A DNA stretch of 64,000 nt from Corythucha ciliata (GCA_038030265.1 CM075941.1:10354001-10418000); one strand, 5' to 3'; numbered from the stretch's first letter, positions 36,285-48,668 are shown. Made by a program: numbers and translations. Notes: a model not told the origin generated them from the letters alone.

Positions 36285-36665
36285 GAAATTTTCCGTGGGA
36301 CAGGGGCTCACAGCAGAGCTAGCTGTTGACAAAAACACCTTTGGATGCTTTGAAAACGACTGGCTGTGAGTAAAATGTCATTCCCCTCGACCAATACGTT
36401 ACGAAACCAACAAAACGCCGTCCATTTATATTGTAGATAAGTCCATCAGCGGGCTTTAGAAAATGTGAAATTTCGAGGCTTACTAGGAGTAGTAGTCAGG
36501 GCTTTATTCGAAATTGGATGGCGGTGGTAGTTTTCTATTTTATTGCTGGCGAAGAACCAATTTTTACACTTGCCAGCCGATTTCAAGAAGCCCAAAGGTG
36601 TGTTTGCCAACACCTAGCTCTGCCGTGAGCCCCTGTCCCACGGAAAATGTCTGGCGATCTCAGAT
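36285..36665. repeat. Fold-back element flanking hAT-B
   Basis: TTTTCCGTGGGACAGGGGCTCAC (36,288) pairs with GTGAGCCCCTGTCCCACGGAAAA (36,626), and the pairing continues with AGAGCTAG..ACACCTTTGG / CCAAAGGTGTG..CTAGCTCT. About 380 bp. Confidence 0.7.
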
Positions 36666-36714
36666 GTGTCATCTCATAGACTATAAAAAACCAGCGTTTT
36701 TTCACAATTTTATC

Positions 36715-37015
36715 TACATATACATATTTATATGTTATCAATTTTAGCCGCGGTAATTAGCGCTGTTTCTCATAATTTTAACCGCGAATTTGCGTTTTTC
36801 CCTATTTTAGGCGCGAATGACCGGTTTTTTTTTAAATATTAGCAATGATCGAATCGAATTTGGCTCCATAATTCACAAATTGGCGTTTCTCAATTTCTGC
36901 TGTGAACGAGCGCTTTTTCCCAAGTTGAGCTGCGAATTGGCGCTTTTTCTCAATTTTGGCAACGACTTGGCAATTTTTTCCACGAATTCGTGTGTGATTT
37001 TTTATGAATTTATTC
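36715..37015. repeat. Satellite S1 block
   Basis: Degenerate units of the ~30-bp AATTTTAGCCGCGAATTAGCG type, not bounded by recognisable hAT ends. Confidence 0.65.
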
Positions 37016-37101
37016 ATTACGAGTGGACCACCCAAAGTTGTCTTCACACCATCACATACCTACCGATGTGTTGGAGCAGGGGGCCTGATCTATAACTTAT
37101 A

Positions 37102-37257
37102 AGGTCGATTCACACACATCAGTGCCGTGAATGGGACGTGCCCCGTCCGGCAAATAAAATATTATTCTCAATGGAAATTCAAGGGTCACCTCCCTGACAC
37201 GTGCCGGATATGTATGAACGAGCTTTTTACTTGTCGGACGTGTCCAGTTCACGGCAC
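37102..37257. mobile_element. Probable MITE remnant
   Basis: Arms CAGTGCCGTGAATGGGACGTG and CACGTCCAGTTCACGGCAC-type complement flank an A/T-rich centre. Left end AGGTCGATTCACACA resembles the other AGGT..CA ends in the window; the right end is eroded. A separate 13-bp hairpin (TTTCCACCCGTCC / GGACGGGTGGAAA) follows at 37,275-37,332. Confidence 0.5.
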
Positions 37258-37469
37258 AGTCTCCCACTGTCTCTTTCCACCCGTCCACCCCTTCAACATG
37301 TGATTTAATTCGTGGCGGACGGGTGGAAAGGATATTCCTAGGAACACTATGAAATCTTACAGAACAGGCCCCCTGAATTAGTTCATAATTAGATAACAGC
37401 AGTATTGTAATGTTATATTTAGATAAAAACTTGAAATAAAAACGTTTCGGGAAAATTTATAAAACCAAA

Positions 37470-40400
37470 TTAATACGTCGATGAAAATTTCAGGAACGAA
37501 TTGAGGCATATCAAAGCCGTTTTTTTGGACTTGAACTCCCTAGTTGACCCACTGGGATTGTAGCCCCATCTGGGACTGCTCTCGAGCCTTGAAGGCTGTA
37601 ACGATTCGTTGGCTAGCGACGTCGAACTCGTTGAGACTTTTTTGAAATAGAAAGCGAGCAATTTTAAACTGTCCTTGTAGGTTTTTACGAACTAAAAATA
37701 CGAAGAAAAAGTGTAAGAGTGATGGTGGTGAGGATTTTTCCAGGACTTTTTGTCGCTTACTTTAACACGGCCACGATCGTTGTTAATGAACAACCATAAA
37801 ATTGTAGCAGCCTTGCAAAAAATAGGCGATGGTTTTGACACGTATTTACCCATAATACTTAAAATGATACCGCATCCGTCATTATCTAAAAACGACTGAA
37901 AAACGTGACACATTCTTCAGTCTTAGATTAGAATTTCAGCAAAATTAACTCAATTCATACCTGCCAAATTGCTGCTTTTGTCCTTGCATAAAGACCCAAA
38001 TTAATGAAAACGTTAAATCCGAAGCAAATGATGTCCTGTTGTTGCTCCGTCCGCGTATCCTTATTTATGGTGGTCCAAAGGAAGCGAAGGGCGGTAGGGT
38101 GAGCGATCAATTCCTCGCATAGAATCGACGAATGATCCGTGATGAAATCTTAAGTTTGCAGCCAAAATAAGCACACAAGGACTATAGGAATTAATTACAC
38201 AATTACCTAAATCTTTGCAACATTTCCATAAGACCACGACTTCATGATTTTTCGAGGTTATTGTTTCGACGCAAGAGTTGAAAGACTCGCGAAGGGTTTT
38301 ACTCGCGGTTTTATGCCGTCTGGTCTGTGCTCGACAGGGACAGATGAATCCATCCAGGCTGTGGCTGTGCGTTGAATGAGACTACGAGAGAGAGAGAGGA
38401 AAAAAAAGTTGAATATTTTCTCGAAGGGAACGCTTCAGAAATTACGTTACCGAGTGAGCCAGATTTCCACGTGGATCTGTTGCCTTCTTCGCTGCCCCAC
38501 GTGTTTTGTTCCTCTCCAAAACCCTGCGGTGGAGTTCAGCGCGAGCCTCCCGTACGAGTTTCACTCCGCGGTACCAACGCTGGATTCGACACGACATCTT
38601 CATCAGGTGACTCAACGTTGGCGGAGGATTCGGGGCATTGACCACCGCCTCATCCTCGTCCCCAGGGACGGCAAACATTTGAAAAATTCGTTTAGCTTCC
38701 TCACGTTTGCTTTGGAGTTCCAAACGCTCCGACCGACAAGCCAATCGATTTCGGTACCAGCGTTGGATTTTAAGGGCAGCGTCACGTTTCTCTAGGAAGT
38801 GACTACGGTCCGTGCGCGCCATTTTCCGCCTCCTTAAACTGGACTGTACCATAATAGCCGCCGCTCTGAGAGCCAAATATTTTTTTCGAATTTGTCGAGC
38901 TACGAACCATCTCTGAATTGTTACAGTCGCCTGTTTAACTTGCAGAAACTCAAGCCGTATGACACGCCCTGCTCGGCGAGCTCTAAATCGTGTTTGAATT
39001 TGTATAGCGACCTGCTTAGTTCGCAGATAATGTTGCCGCTCTTTCTTCGCGCGGAACCATCGCTGAATTGTTACGACGGCTCGAATTGTCTTTTTGTAGC
39101 GCCTCGCGGCGGCACGTGCCACCAGTTTCATTCTGTACCGACTCTGAATCATCTGAGCGGCGGATTTAAGTCTCAGATATCGTTGACGACAAAGTCTGGT
39201 ACGATACCAACGCTGAATTGTGACAGCTGCGGTTCGTGTCCTCAGATAATTCGATCGCATGGATCGGCCAATCTGTCGAGCTCTGAACCGGATTTGAAGG
39301 TCGTGAGTAATTATTTTAAGCCGAATGAAATTCTGACGCTCGCGGCGAGCCATCATTGTAGCGCGATACCACTTTTGAATTTTAATAGCCGCTGTTCGTT
39401 GACCCAAGAATTCATTCTGGCGAGTCGGACTGCTCTGTGAAGCCTAAACGTTGTCTGGACGAACACGGCACAGTGCCTGAGCCTTAAAAATTGTTTCCTA
39501 GCTTTCTGCATCCGGTACCATCGCTGAATTTTGACCACAGCCGAACGTTTTTCGAGAAAATCAGCTCGAACTATTCGGCATAATTTTGAAGCTCGATATT
39601 GACGTTGAATGAAGAGAGTCGCATTCCTCAAACACAGATAGCTGTGGCGGTCTTCGCGTTCGGCTGTAATTGCACGGTACCAACGCTGTATTTTAAGTGT
39701 AGCGGCCCGTTTCATCAAATATTCCTTACGAGCTGCGCGACCAAGATTGCGGCTCCTAAAACGAATTTGAATGTTCACAGCCGCTGCTCTCAAAGACAGG
39801 AATTTTTTTCGACATTTTATCGTTAGGTACCATCTCTGAATAGAGACGACCGCCTCTCGAACTTTGAGGTACTCAGACCGAGCGAGAGCGCCTAATTTAC
39901 GAGCGCGGTACAGTTGCTGAATCTTCATTGTTGCAACTCGGAGACTTTGGTAGTACTCTTGTTGACGTTGCGCGGCCTTGATGCCTCGATACCACGTTTG
40001 AATTGTAAGAGCGGAGGCTCGCTTGGTTAAGAATTCCGTCCGGTCGACCTTTCCTTGTTTTTTAGCTCGAAATTTACCCTGAACAAATCGTACAGTCCCT
40101 TCCAGTCGTTTCTGTTCAGCTAACAGCCTCCGCTGTTCAATGACCAACACATGCCACGCCTTTAAAAGCCGAGAAGTCCTGTACCATCGCTGTATTTTAA
40201 CGCAAGCCTCTCGCCGAGCGCGATTCAACACCAGCTGAGACTTTATGGAATCCCATCGATGACGTCTATAAGCGACTCCCCGCCACCACGACTGAATTTT
40301 CACAGCGGCCGCAGTTTGTTGCACCTCACCGGCAATTTTCTGTCCGTGCTTCATTCGCAGTTTGATCCTCACAGGAAAGCTTCGCCACCATCTTTGCAAC

Positions 40401-43400
40401 GTTTTCGCGGCCGCCTCTTTTCTGGGCAGAAGAAATTTGTGGAGGATCTGCCAAACGAGGGATGTGATATTCTCTCGGTGACCGTCTACCACGTCGTTGG
40501 GTGTTATATCCTCAGAAATGCATATCCCTCGATCTTTGAGCGCGTTCAACACTAGCTTTACGTTATGTATTTTCTGTAGCCGAGACACTGGTGGCACTCT
40601 AAGTTTGTCACAAAGCGTACCTGTTGGTGAATGCAGCGGGAAAGGGGCAAAGGCTTAGTAGTCAAAAAAATTGGCGCTCTAAATAGACTTACAGTTTTTG
40701 AATATTATTTCGAGGAGGCGAGCAAGTCTCACACCGTCCCGCAAGTCAAGATGTGAACTGACTTGCATGTCGTACTCATCCAGGGCTGTTTGTTTGTACG
40801 TCAGACAAAGGCCAATCGCGTTAAAGGTCTGTTTCATACGAGTGGTGCACTTAATAAAATCACGAATAAACTCGTTCAACATGGCTTCGCTGTCCTGTTT
40901 TGAGACAAATTTCAAAGTCATTCGAAGCAAACAAGGCCCCTTTCTCGCGAAAGACGATCCGTGTGGTTCTACTTGTGCGGCAGGAGCCTACGGGGTGAGA
41001 CTGAGCTAAACCGATTACCTTGATTGGTGAGTTCTTATTGAAAAGACACGGGTCGAATGGAATGAGGCGTCTTTTTTTTGCGTAGTCCAAGAAGAAAACT
41101 AACGAAATGAATTTGAAAACGAAGCTTTGGTTGATTTTTTTCTGAAAAATTGCAACGGTATAGAAGCCTTGGAATGGGCCTGTGACAAAGCTACTAACCT
41201 TAAAACCTGGAGTTCGATATTTCGTAAAATATTGGCTCCTACTAGACGACCGTTTGTCGTTCAATAAGTTGGAATTAATAAAATTTAAAAGGGACGTTTT
41301 CCACCCATTCTCTGAGGGGATTGGGGCTTCCCCAAATATTGCCTCGAGACAAATAGTCAACCAGATGGGGCTATACTTCACGACGAGATTGCACAGTTTA
41401 ATGCGGTATCCTAAGTAGAAAAAAAATGAGAGCGTGATAAAAATAAACCCAACGATGAGGGGGGTTTGACTCACCAGACATTGGGGGGGGGGGGCACAAT
41501 CTCCAGCGTCGGCATCAGACCTTCAGCCCACTTGCCCCTAACTCGGTTCTCGCCCTCATTAGTCCAGACTGGTGGAAATTTGATGAGTGCAAGGACCAAG
41601 TAGGGCCAGCGGAGCTAAATGCCTGTATTAGAAACGATGGTAGGGAGGGAGGGCGAGAGGCCTGGACAGGAAAATCTCAACTTACCTGTGTCGTAAAAAA
41701 CATCCACGTCATCCTTCATTTCTAAAAACCCCGACTGAATTTTAACTTTCAACTGCATCAAAACTATCCGCACGCCGTCCGAAGCGTACAGAGCAGACGC
41801 GGCTTTAACGAGCGTTCGCCTTCGTTCAAGGTCGGTGATGTGTAACTCTCGACAGACTTCGTCTCGGGCGACTGTCAAATTTGAAGTATCGTTCCCATGT
41901 CTTGTGACCTGTTGCCAGGCTTGCGTGACGTCCGCGGCTTCGGTTTTAGTTTCATGCAATTCACGTAGGGGGGACAGAAGTGAATTTAGCCACGCGAGTA
42001 ATTCATTGAGCTGCTTAGTGTTGACCATGTTGTACAAATCCCTTTGAAGAACAATTGAAAAACGTATCAAGTAAAACGATACTTAAACAGACAGTAAAGC
42101 CTTACGGAGTCGACGCCTCAAGAGTTTGTTTAACTTGACGCGGAATCTGCGGCTTTTTGAACGATAAAATCGACTTCGGAGACAATGCGTGGACATCAAT
42201 TCGATGTTTCACTCCGTCGACATTCTTGATTTTCTTAGGGGCGCCTGCAATAATACATTCTGTTGAAAATCTGAGCGTAGGAATCAACGAGAATATCCTA
42301 ACCGGAATCGAGTAACGATTTTGGGGGAGACACCTCGAAAACGAAATGTCGGCCCCCTCTATTTGTTGAAGCCATCGGAGAGAATACTTTTTCCACTGTC
42401 CACGACGTGGATGGCCCAGGCTGTTTCATGGGTGTAGACGCCATGGCACCGGAAACTCCAACGCTACTGAGATTTTGTACACAATCTTGTTCACTCAGGT
42501 AACACAGGACTGGTTCATCCCGCGGATTCAACGGTTTTTTGAACGTTTGAGATCTCGGAGACAATGGGTGGACATCAATTTGATGTTTCAATCCGTCGCC
42601 ATTATTGATTTTCTTAGGAGTGCCTGCAATAATAATTTTGTTAAATCGGAGCACTAGTAACAATTATAAAATCCTAACCGGAATCGAGTAACGATTTTGT
42701 TGGAGTCACATCGAAAACCAAATGCAGGCCCGCTCTGCTGGCTGTAGGCTTCATCAAGGAGAATACTTCTTCCATGCTACTGGGGGTCGATAGCCCAGTT
42801 AGGGTCGCGGGTGTAGACACATTGACACCGGGAACTCCAACTGTACTGTGATTTTGAATACTTTTCAAGCATTCTCGTTCATTCAGGTCTGACAGGAGTA
42901 ATTGGTCAAAGCCGCGACCGAAACTGACAATGAGATCATCATTTGACGATTTATTTAGCAATGAGTCCCTGTAAATATTCGCAGCGTTAACATAACTTAA
43001 TTAACCGTGTACTTAAAAACACTCACTCATAATTCTCCTTATCCGCCAAATCACCCTCCGCATTGTCAGGCTCACCAAGTTCCTGTTTTATAAAATCGAG
43101 GGGCTTCTCTTCAACCTTAGGCTCATCAACAACGGGCAATAGCTGGAGAAAACAAAAATAAACAAAAATTACGCAATTAATTCGCCAGGTTTAAAAATAG
43201 GCCTACGAACCTGCCTTGGGAGCCTTCCCTCAAAACTGTCCACAGTGAAAGTTTTCCTGTCCACCGCCGGGCTTGGAAACGAACCGTTGGAGTTGAACGG
43301 GCCAGATTGTATGTTGTACGTGTTGTCTTTAAGAGCCGAGGGCATTCTTGAACTCTTTCTGACGGTCTTTTTCTGCGCAATAATTAAAGTTTCATTGTCC

Positions 43401-46400
43401 ACACGCGCCATTTTTGTCACTACTTCGTTAGGAAGACAAGGAACAGCCTCGACGTAGGCGGACCTAATTGACAAGCCATGGAGTCGAGACAATTGTCCCG
43501 GCACCCCATCTCCTCCCCAAATTGAAACTGACGGTACGTATCTGGCGGGACTGGCTGGTGGCTAAGTTAGGTTATTGACTATTGCGAGGGGCTCATGAAC
43601 CGCGTCCGGCTCAAATCGGAACACTTTGAAAAAAATATTCCGATCTTAACCCCTGGACGATTTATGCAAAAATTGCCAAAATTTAAAACTTGACGAGACA
43701 CGCGCCTTGTAAATTGCTAATCTGAAAATTTGCAAGAAAATAAAGACGAAAAGCAATCGTCCAATCAAATAGTACTTTGGACCAAACATCAAATATGCTA
43801 TTATTTGATTTTCTTAATTTAATTTGTCCATTTTCGTGCTAATAAGAGTATTCTGTGGTTTCCCACCAAAATATGTCATGGAACAACTCTTGGCAGCCTC
43901 CCCTAAATCCCCTCTCGGACTGCACCGATCGGGTCAGTGCACGTATAACGACACTTTTTCTTTATTATGTCCGTCAATTAGTGAATTAATTGAATTTAGA
44001 AGACCCTGTCTACAGGCAATATTGGGATTACTACCCTCCTCGCCGCACTACCCTAGTCACAACTACGAATTCGAAGACGTAAAACTTACACTGAATCCCG
44101 GGTAGCACAGTTGGTTAGAGCACCTGCCACGAAACCAGGAGGTCGTGGGTTCAAAGCCCACCATGGCAGCAATTTTTTCTCGGAGCTCAAAACAAGTTAA
44201 AGAATGATAAGTATTTAATTTAAAGATTAAATTCTTTATTTTCAGCCTCCCCACTCCATCTAATTCACAGTTGTGACTAGGGTAGTGCGGTGAGGAGGGG
44301 AGTAATACCAAAATTGTCCGTAGAAAGGGTCTTTTAAATTATAGTAAGCCCTTTTATTCAAAGGTATGCCTCAGTTTTCTTAAATAAATGCGACTTTGCC
44401 GCTTTCAAGTGAACTTGGCGTGCGTTTATCAATGCAATTATTCCACAGACAAAGCTGGGGTAAGTCTGGTAGCTATGGGCCTTTTTGTAAACAGTAATGT
44501 GAAGTTATTCGACGGAAAGCAATTCCATGAGATATCCAGCGATTGTGATAAAGCCACCCTTAGGCAACTATTGAAGAGGGATTCAAAAAGAGCACACTTT
44601 ATTCTGTAGGATTAGCCAATGTTTAACAAGGTTGATCCTTTTGTGCGTCCACTACAGCGGCTAAATGTTATGCACACGAGGGATTTTAATTATGTCAAAA
44701 AAAAGTCAACCCCCACTTTTACACTCTAAATCTCGTCGAAACGATTACCAACCGTTCAGAAAAACTTCTTCAATGTGTCTTCTTCTAAATTACTCTCGAC
44801 GAGATTTCATGGAGTATTTAAAGTGGAGAAGTGGGGGTTGACTTTTTTTGAAAAATTAAAATCCCTGGCGTGCATAACTTTTAACCGCTGTAGAGGGCGC
44901 CCAAAAGGATCGATCTTGTTAAATACGGCTAATCCTGACAGAATCCAGACTTTACTTGAGAGCGGCTAAGTCGCATTTAGTTTGTGGCTTACTTTTAAAT
45001 AAAAAGGCTGGAAAATAATATCCCAGAAACCATAGAGTTCAGGACCATGGTCCATGGTGTATTTAGTGTTTACACTTATAGGCGTCCACCTTCTATAAAT
45101 TATGCGTGAAAAAAGTTTTGTTCTGACAGCAGCCAGTCGGGAAAAGTGCTTTTCCTTCATGCGTCTCGTCGACTCAAACCTCATAAGTTTGAATGATATC
45201 AATAAATTATGAATGCAATTTAGGCCGCTATAAATATTTTAATTGCAAATAACTCCTCTTACAACAGCCTCCCTTCCAATCGTATAGGCAACTCATCCGA
45301 CTCTGTTCACTGTGGTATGGTGTACACTTATCATTTTCATCATTTTGTTCCCGCCGAGTGAAATGAAAGAAATTCACTTTTCCAGACAGGCTGCTGTCGT
45401 AACAAAACTTTTTAGATAACGTTATTTTTCATATAAGTTACATTAGGTTAAACGGTATGTAGCAATTTCACCAGTACGAAGTGCGAATTTTCCAAGAATT
45501 GAACCCTCGTTTTCACGCCCTACCCGTGGACCAATTTGAGTGGATTACGAACTCGTCCGAGATATTCACGCTAGTGATTTTTAGGCCAAATTTGGTTGCC
45601 CTAAGTAAACAATTACGACCGTGATCGTGCTAACAAAGAAGGACCATCGGATTCGTGTTCTACTGGTTCTGAAACGTGAAAAAAATGTATTATAACCCAA
45701 AATGTGCGACCATCAGGGCGAGACCAATAGTGCATTTTTTTAATGAAATGCACTAAAACGAAAAATATAAAATTTCTCTGACTATATACTTCCAGCCTAG
45801 GACGCTGGAGGAAGAAGAAACAAAAAAACAAGCACAGACCGTATTAGTTCGAGGGCTGGCGACAGTCCCATTCAACCGTAAGAACATAGTCATGAAAGGT
45901 GTGCAAAATGATAGCACGTGACCCCCCTACTTACGAGTCCGGGAGTTTGCCATGCTGTATCTGGGGCCTAAGGATTTTATAGCTAATTAAAGTCCTTAAT
46001 TTGGGACATGAATTTAACCGGAAGAACTTAGTCCTGAAACTCGTCTTATTCGAAAGGTTTAATGGGGCTGACTACCAATATTATCGTCTGCCTGGGGCAT
46101 TTGCCCTCTGTGGCTTGTCAAACCGACGAAATTTGGAAAATTTTAATCAACCGGAATCACATAGTCCTGAAACTGGTCTTATAGAGATGATTACAAAACG
46201 CGATCGTCTGCCTACGCCTGCTTGGGGCATTTGCCCCCGGTGGCCAGTCAAATTCCCTAAATTAGGGATATTAATTAATGGGAAGAACGAAGTCCCGAAA
46301 ATCCCGTGACGGACTTGATCCGTGTGAAAGGCTACAAACCGTTCAGGGGTTCGTTTCCCCTATCGGGCGCGTCCCCTGGGTTGCGGATGGGGGACCCAAC

Positions 46401-48668
46401 CATTGGGCCGAACCCGCTCCCTGATACGGTGCGATGGTGGGTTGGGTCGGAATAAGGCACACCGTGTGCGGTGGGGAGTTCGTTATCGCACACACCCATT
46501 GGTCATGGGGGCCGAATACGACCCCCGTGGACAAACAACGGGTTAGGGGCTGTCCTGAGTCCGGGACAGAAGGGGGTGGTGTCTCCTACCTCCTCTAGCT
46601 ATTCCTTCCCCCCCTCAAGACAAGGTGTTTGGTCCGTACCTAAGGTCTGCATGGCACAGGGGGCAAAGTGTGCTTTAAACGGACCCCCAGGGCACCGGCC
46701 AATCCCTTGGTGTAATGGGCTTACAGCAGGCCTCGGCGCTTGCAGCATGCAGGGCTCTGCCGGCAGTGGACTTATATTACCCTGGCTTCTGGCAGGACCT
46801 TGAAGGGCTCACCCAGAAGTTTATATGAAGAACTCGGAGGGGGCTCCAGGGACGTACCTGTGGAGGGCAGTTCTAAGGAGCATACCCACCGAGGGGAGTT
46901 TTTAAAAAACATACCCTCGGCGGGCCGTTCTAAAGAACACACCCCGGTACAGGGGCTTATCTCTTCGAGTGCAACACACTCCGCGCGCGCTAGCTTCTCA
47001 TCCTTGTCACTCTCGTGCTCAAGGGTCCAGTTAGCGATTATCTCATATCGCTTCTAAGAAGCGACGACCTCTAACCTTATTAAGAGGAGAGAGCTATCTT
47101 CACAGGATCAGCATTTTCGGGCTTCACACGCCTGATATGTTCCGGCCAGCGAGACTCTAGCTGAGGACTTCCTCAATCTCATACGGTGAGAGGGACTCTA
47201 GACTAGATCAACCGATCCAAGAGCGGCACAATAATCCACTTAGGATTCCGTGCCTGGGGCGTGTGCCATGCTCCTGCTCTTGGATAGTGGAGGTTAAAAA
47301 AAAAAAAAAGTCCTGAAAATGGTTTTTATGCAACAGGATTTATGTACCTAGCTGAATACGAAAATGATCGTCTGCTGGTGTCTGCCTGAGGCATTTGCCC
47401 TCTGTGGCTCACTAAACTCACATAATTTGCGAAATTTTAATCAACCGGAAGATCATAGTTCTGAAACTAGTCTCATTCGAAAGGTTTTAAGGAGCTGACT
47501 AAGAATATGATCGTCTGCCGCCGGCTGCCTGGGGCATTTGCCCTCTGTGGCTCATCTCAGAATGTAGCAATTTCGCGGCGACTTGGCTCCAATGCTGCAA
47601 TGCAGCGGTTTTTTTGGGCATAAAATAGTTTATTGAATAGCTCATCTGCTAAACCATTTAATGACGCGTGTAATCACGTTCGAAATCAGAATTATTGCTT
47701 TAAAATTTCGCTGTCTTTTCCCCTAAGATAGGCAGTTAGTGGTTGTTTATAGTTGCAAACATGCAGTCTCGCGACTATTTAGCCTTAAACTTGCATTCTA
47801 CTGATATTTAGCTTCGAAACTAGCAATTTCTTGACTGTTTACCTATCGAATCTTGACTCAATCGTCACCTCTTGCAATTTTGGCGGTTATTTAAACCAGA
47901 AACTGTCAATTTCGTTTCTACTTAGCAGTTTGGCAGTTTCGTGACTATTTCACGCTGTGGCGAGTAATGTCTCTGCTTGTGAACCCCTAAAACTTATTTA
48001 TTGACCACATAACACGTTGCCTGTTTGGCCACACCATGAACACGACGTTCAAATGTTTAACGTGTACGCGCGCTACCTTGAATACTAGAAGGGACACACA
48101 AATAAGCGAACTGTTTCACTTACCGATAGAACAGCCGAGCCAATTATTTGAATGGCACATTTGACTCTTGGTAGATTTGTCGAAACGCTCAAAGTGAAAC
48201 AATGGCTTCCAGCTTCTATAGGTCGCCAGTTAATGGTCAGTGTGAAAGATTGACCCGGTTCAACAGTTATACACTCGGCATTGAACTCGAATCCCGCTGC
48301 TTTGATTTCCTTCGTTGCCTTCAGATCGGCCTGTGTGTGTGTGGGGGGGGGGGCGTTGTATAAAAACACAACCGTAGAGCTCAACGACGTTTTGGGTGTA
48401 AATTTCTAAAATCCTTACCGTAATACGGCAATTTCCGGGGTTTTTCATGTAAACATTTTGGCTTGCCGTTGTCCCGACTGCTACATGAAAAAAATTTACT
48501 TTAGCAGTAGTTGAAAACGGTGCGAGTCGGCACTCAATCGGCTCCTCTTTTTCTTTGATTTTTATCTTAGGCGCAGAACTACAATTCACCTTTAACAGAA
48601 AATAACTTTAAGCTTTTTAAGGGCTTACTTCGCTAAATACAAGACAGTCTTACTTGAAAAAACGTCAT
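37470..48668 (-). CDS. ASPM: ASPM / abnormal spindle protein, with 1-bp frameshift
   Basis: Spindle-pole and minus-end microtubule protein that binds calmodulin. Exons: 48654-48668, 48419-48589, 48124-48330, 43211-43561, 43027-43142, 42679-42968, 42303-42623, 42106-42244, 41686-42041, 41199-41410, 41019-41141, 40693-40939, 38451-40620, 38207-38381, 37961-38148, 37761-37895, 37470-37691. All phases agree except for one missing base in exon 13. Encodes ~1,812 aa (fly Asp ~1,950). Order: ASH domain (~10-120); disordered part with a duplicated exon unit; calponin-homology region (ELLAWLNSLL; VKYSPIWLTICLEAIFGEAP; FLDYAKKRRLIPFDPCLF; LDLRDGVRLARLLE; VSRLQKIHN; VDGHRE); about 22 IQ motifs (IQRWYR type alternating with IQxxFR); C-terminal helical/armadillo-like region. 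The frameshift is near 39,415 (about residue 1,253). The 15-nt first exon is less certain. Confidence 0.93.
43990..44340. mobile_element. Inverted-repeat element enclosing a tRNA-like (SINE-head) sequence
   Basis: Arms of ~75 bp (left AGACCC..CAATATTGGGATTACTAC..CGCACTACCCTAGTCACAACT; right is its near-complement AGTTGTGACTAGGGTAGTGCGG..GGGTCT) flank a 200-bp centre holding RNA polymerase III-type boxes. It lies in the large ASPM intron. Confidence 0.7.
44105..44172 (+). pseudogene. tRNA-derived sequence, not a functional tRNA
   Basis: Box A (TAGCACAGTTGG) and box B (GGTTCAAAGCC) are correctly spaced and the T arm GTGGG-TTCAAAG-CCCAC pairs, but no 5' strand complements the 3' acceptor strand and the anticodon stem is poor (CCTGC/CCAGG). 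It looks like a SINE head or tRNA pseudogene. Confidence 0.6.
44565..44975. mobile_element. Fold-back element F4, smaller relative of F3
   Basis: Arms centred near 44,770: AAAAAAAGTCAACCCCCACTT / AAGTGGGGGTTGACTTTTTTT, TAGGATTAGCC / GGCTAATCCT. Shares order and wording of segments with F3 (GAGGGATTTTAATT..AAAAAGTCA..CAGAAAAAC.TCTTCAA.GTGTC). In the large ASPM intron. Confidence 0.72.
44976..45989. other. ASPM intron 3, unclassified part
   Basis: No exon seen. 45,650-45,760 is similar in reverse complement to 58,200-58,310 and 60,330-60,440 (shared TGCATTT(C/T)ATT..AAATGCACTATTGGTCTCG and TTTTTTTCACGTTTCAGAACC), so a dispersed repeat is present. Confidence 0.5.
45990..47560. repeat. Degenerate ~130-145-bp tandem repeats split by a retro-insertion
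   Basis: Units with AACCGGAAGA..TAGTCCTGAAACT..ATCGTCTGCC..GGGGCATTTGCCCTCTGTGGC recur at about 46,010, 46,140, (insertion), 47,310 and 47,440. Located in the large ASPM intron. Confidence 0.72.
46303..47307 (+). mobile_element. Poly(A)-tailed retro-inserted sequence, ~1.0 kb, GC-rich
   Basis: Starts CCCGTGACGGACTTGATCCG and ends GGAGGTT followed by an A14 tract; flanked by a 13-bp duplication with one change (AAGTCCCGAAAAT / AAGTCCTGAAAAT). This is the signature of target-primed reverse transcription. The body is markedly GC-richer than its surroundings. Open frames up to 110 codons show no reverse transcriptase motif; one includes repeated SKEHT segments. It may be a truncated LINE 3' end, a SINE-like element, or a copied noncoding RNA. 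Confidence 0.75.
47561..48123. other. ASPM intron 3, remaining part
   Basis: A weak run of ~45-bp units (GCAATTTCTTGACTATTTAGC-like, 47,780-47,960) is visible. No exon or named element. Confidence 0.4.

Noticed and set aside
38892..39440. Long plus-strand open frames (up to 182 codons) opposite the ASPM IQ exon
   Set aside because: They are antisense to a well-supported repeated coding exon; the openness on the other strand follows from the repeated codon pattern, and they show no family resemblance of their own.
44966..45202. Minus-strand frame (ISFKLMRFESTRRMKEKHF..) as an extra ASPM exon
   Set aside because: ASPM exons 48,124-48,330 and 43,211-43,561 already join in phase 0, and this frame lacks family resemblance and good splice sites.
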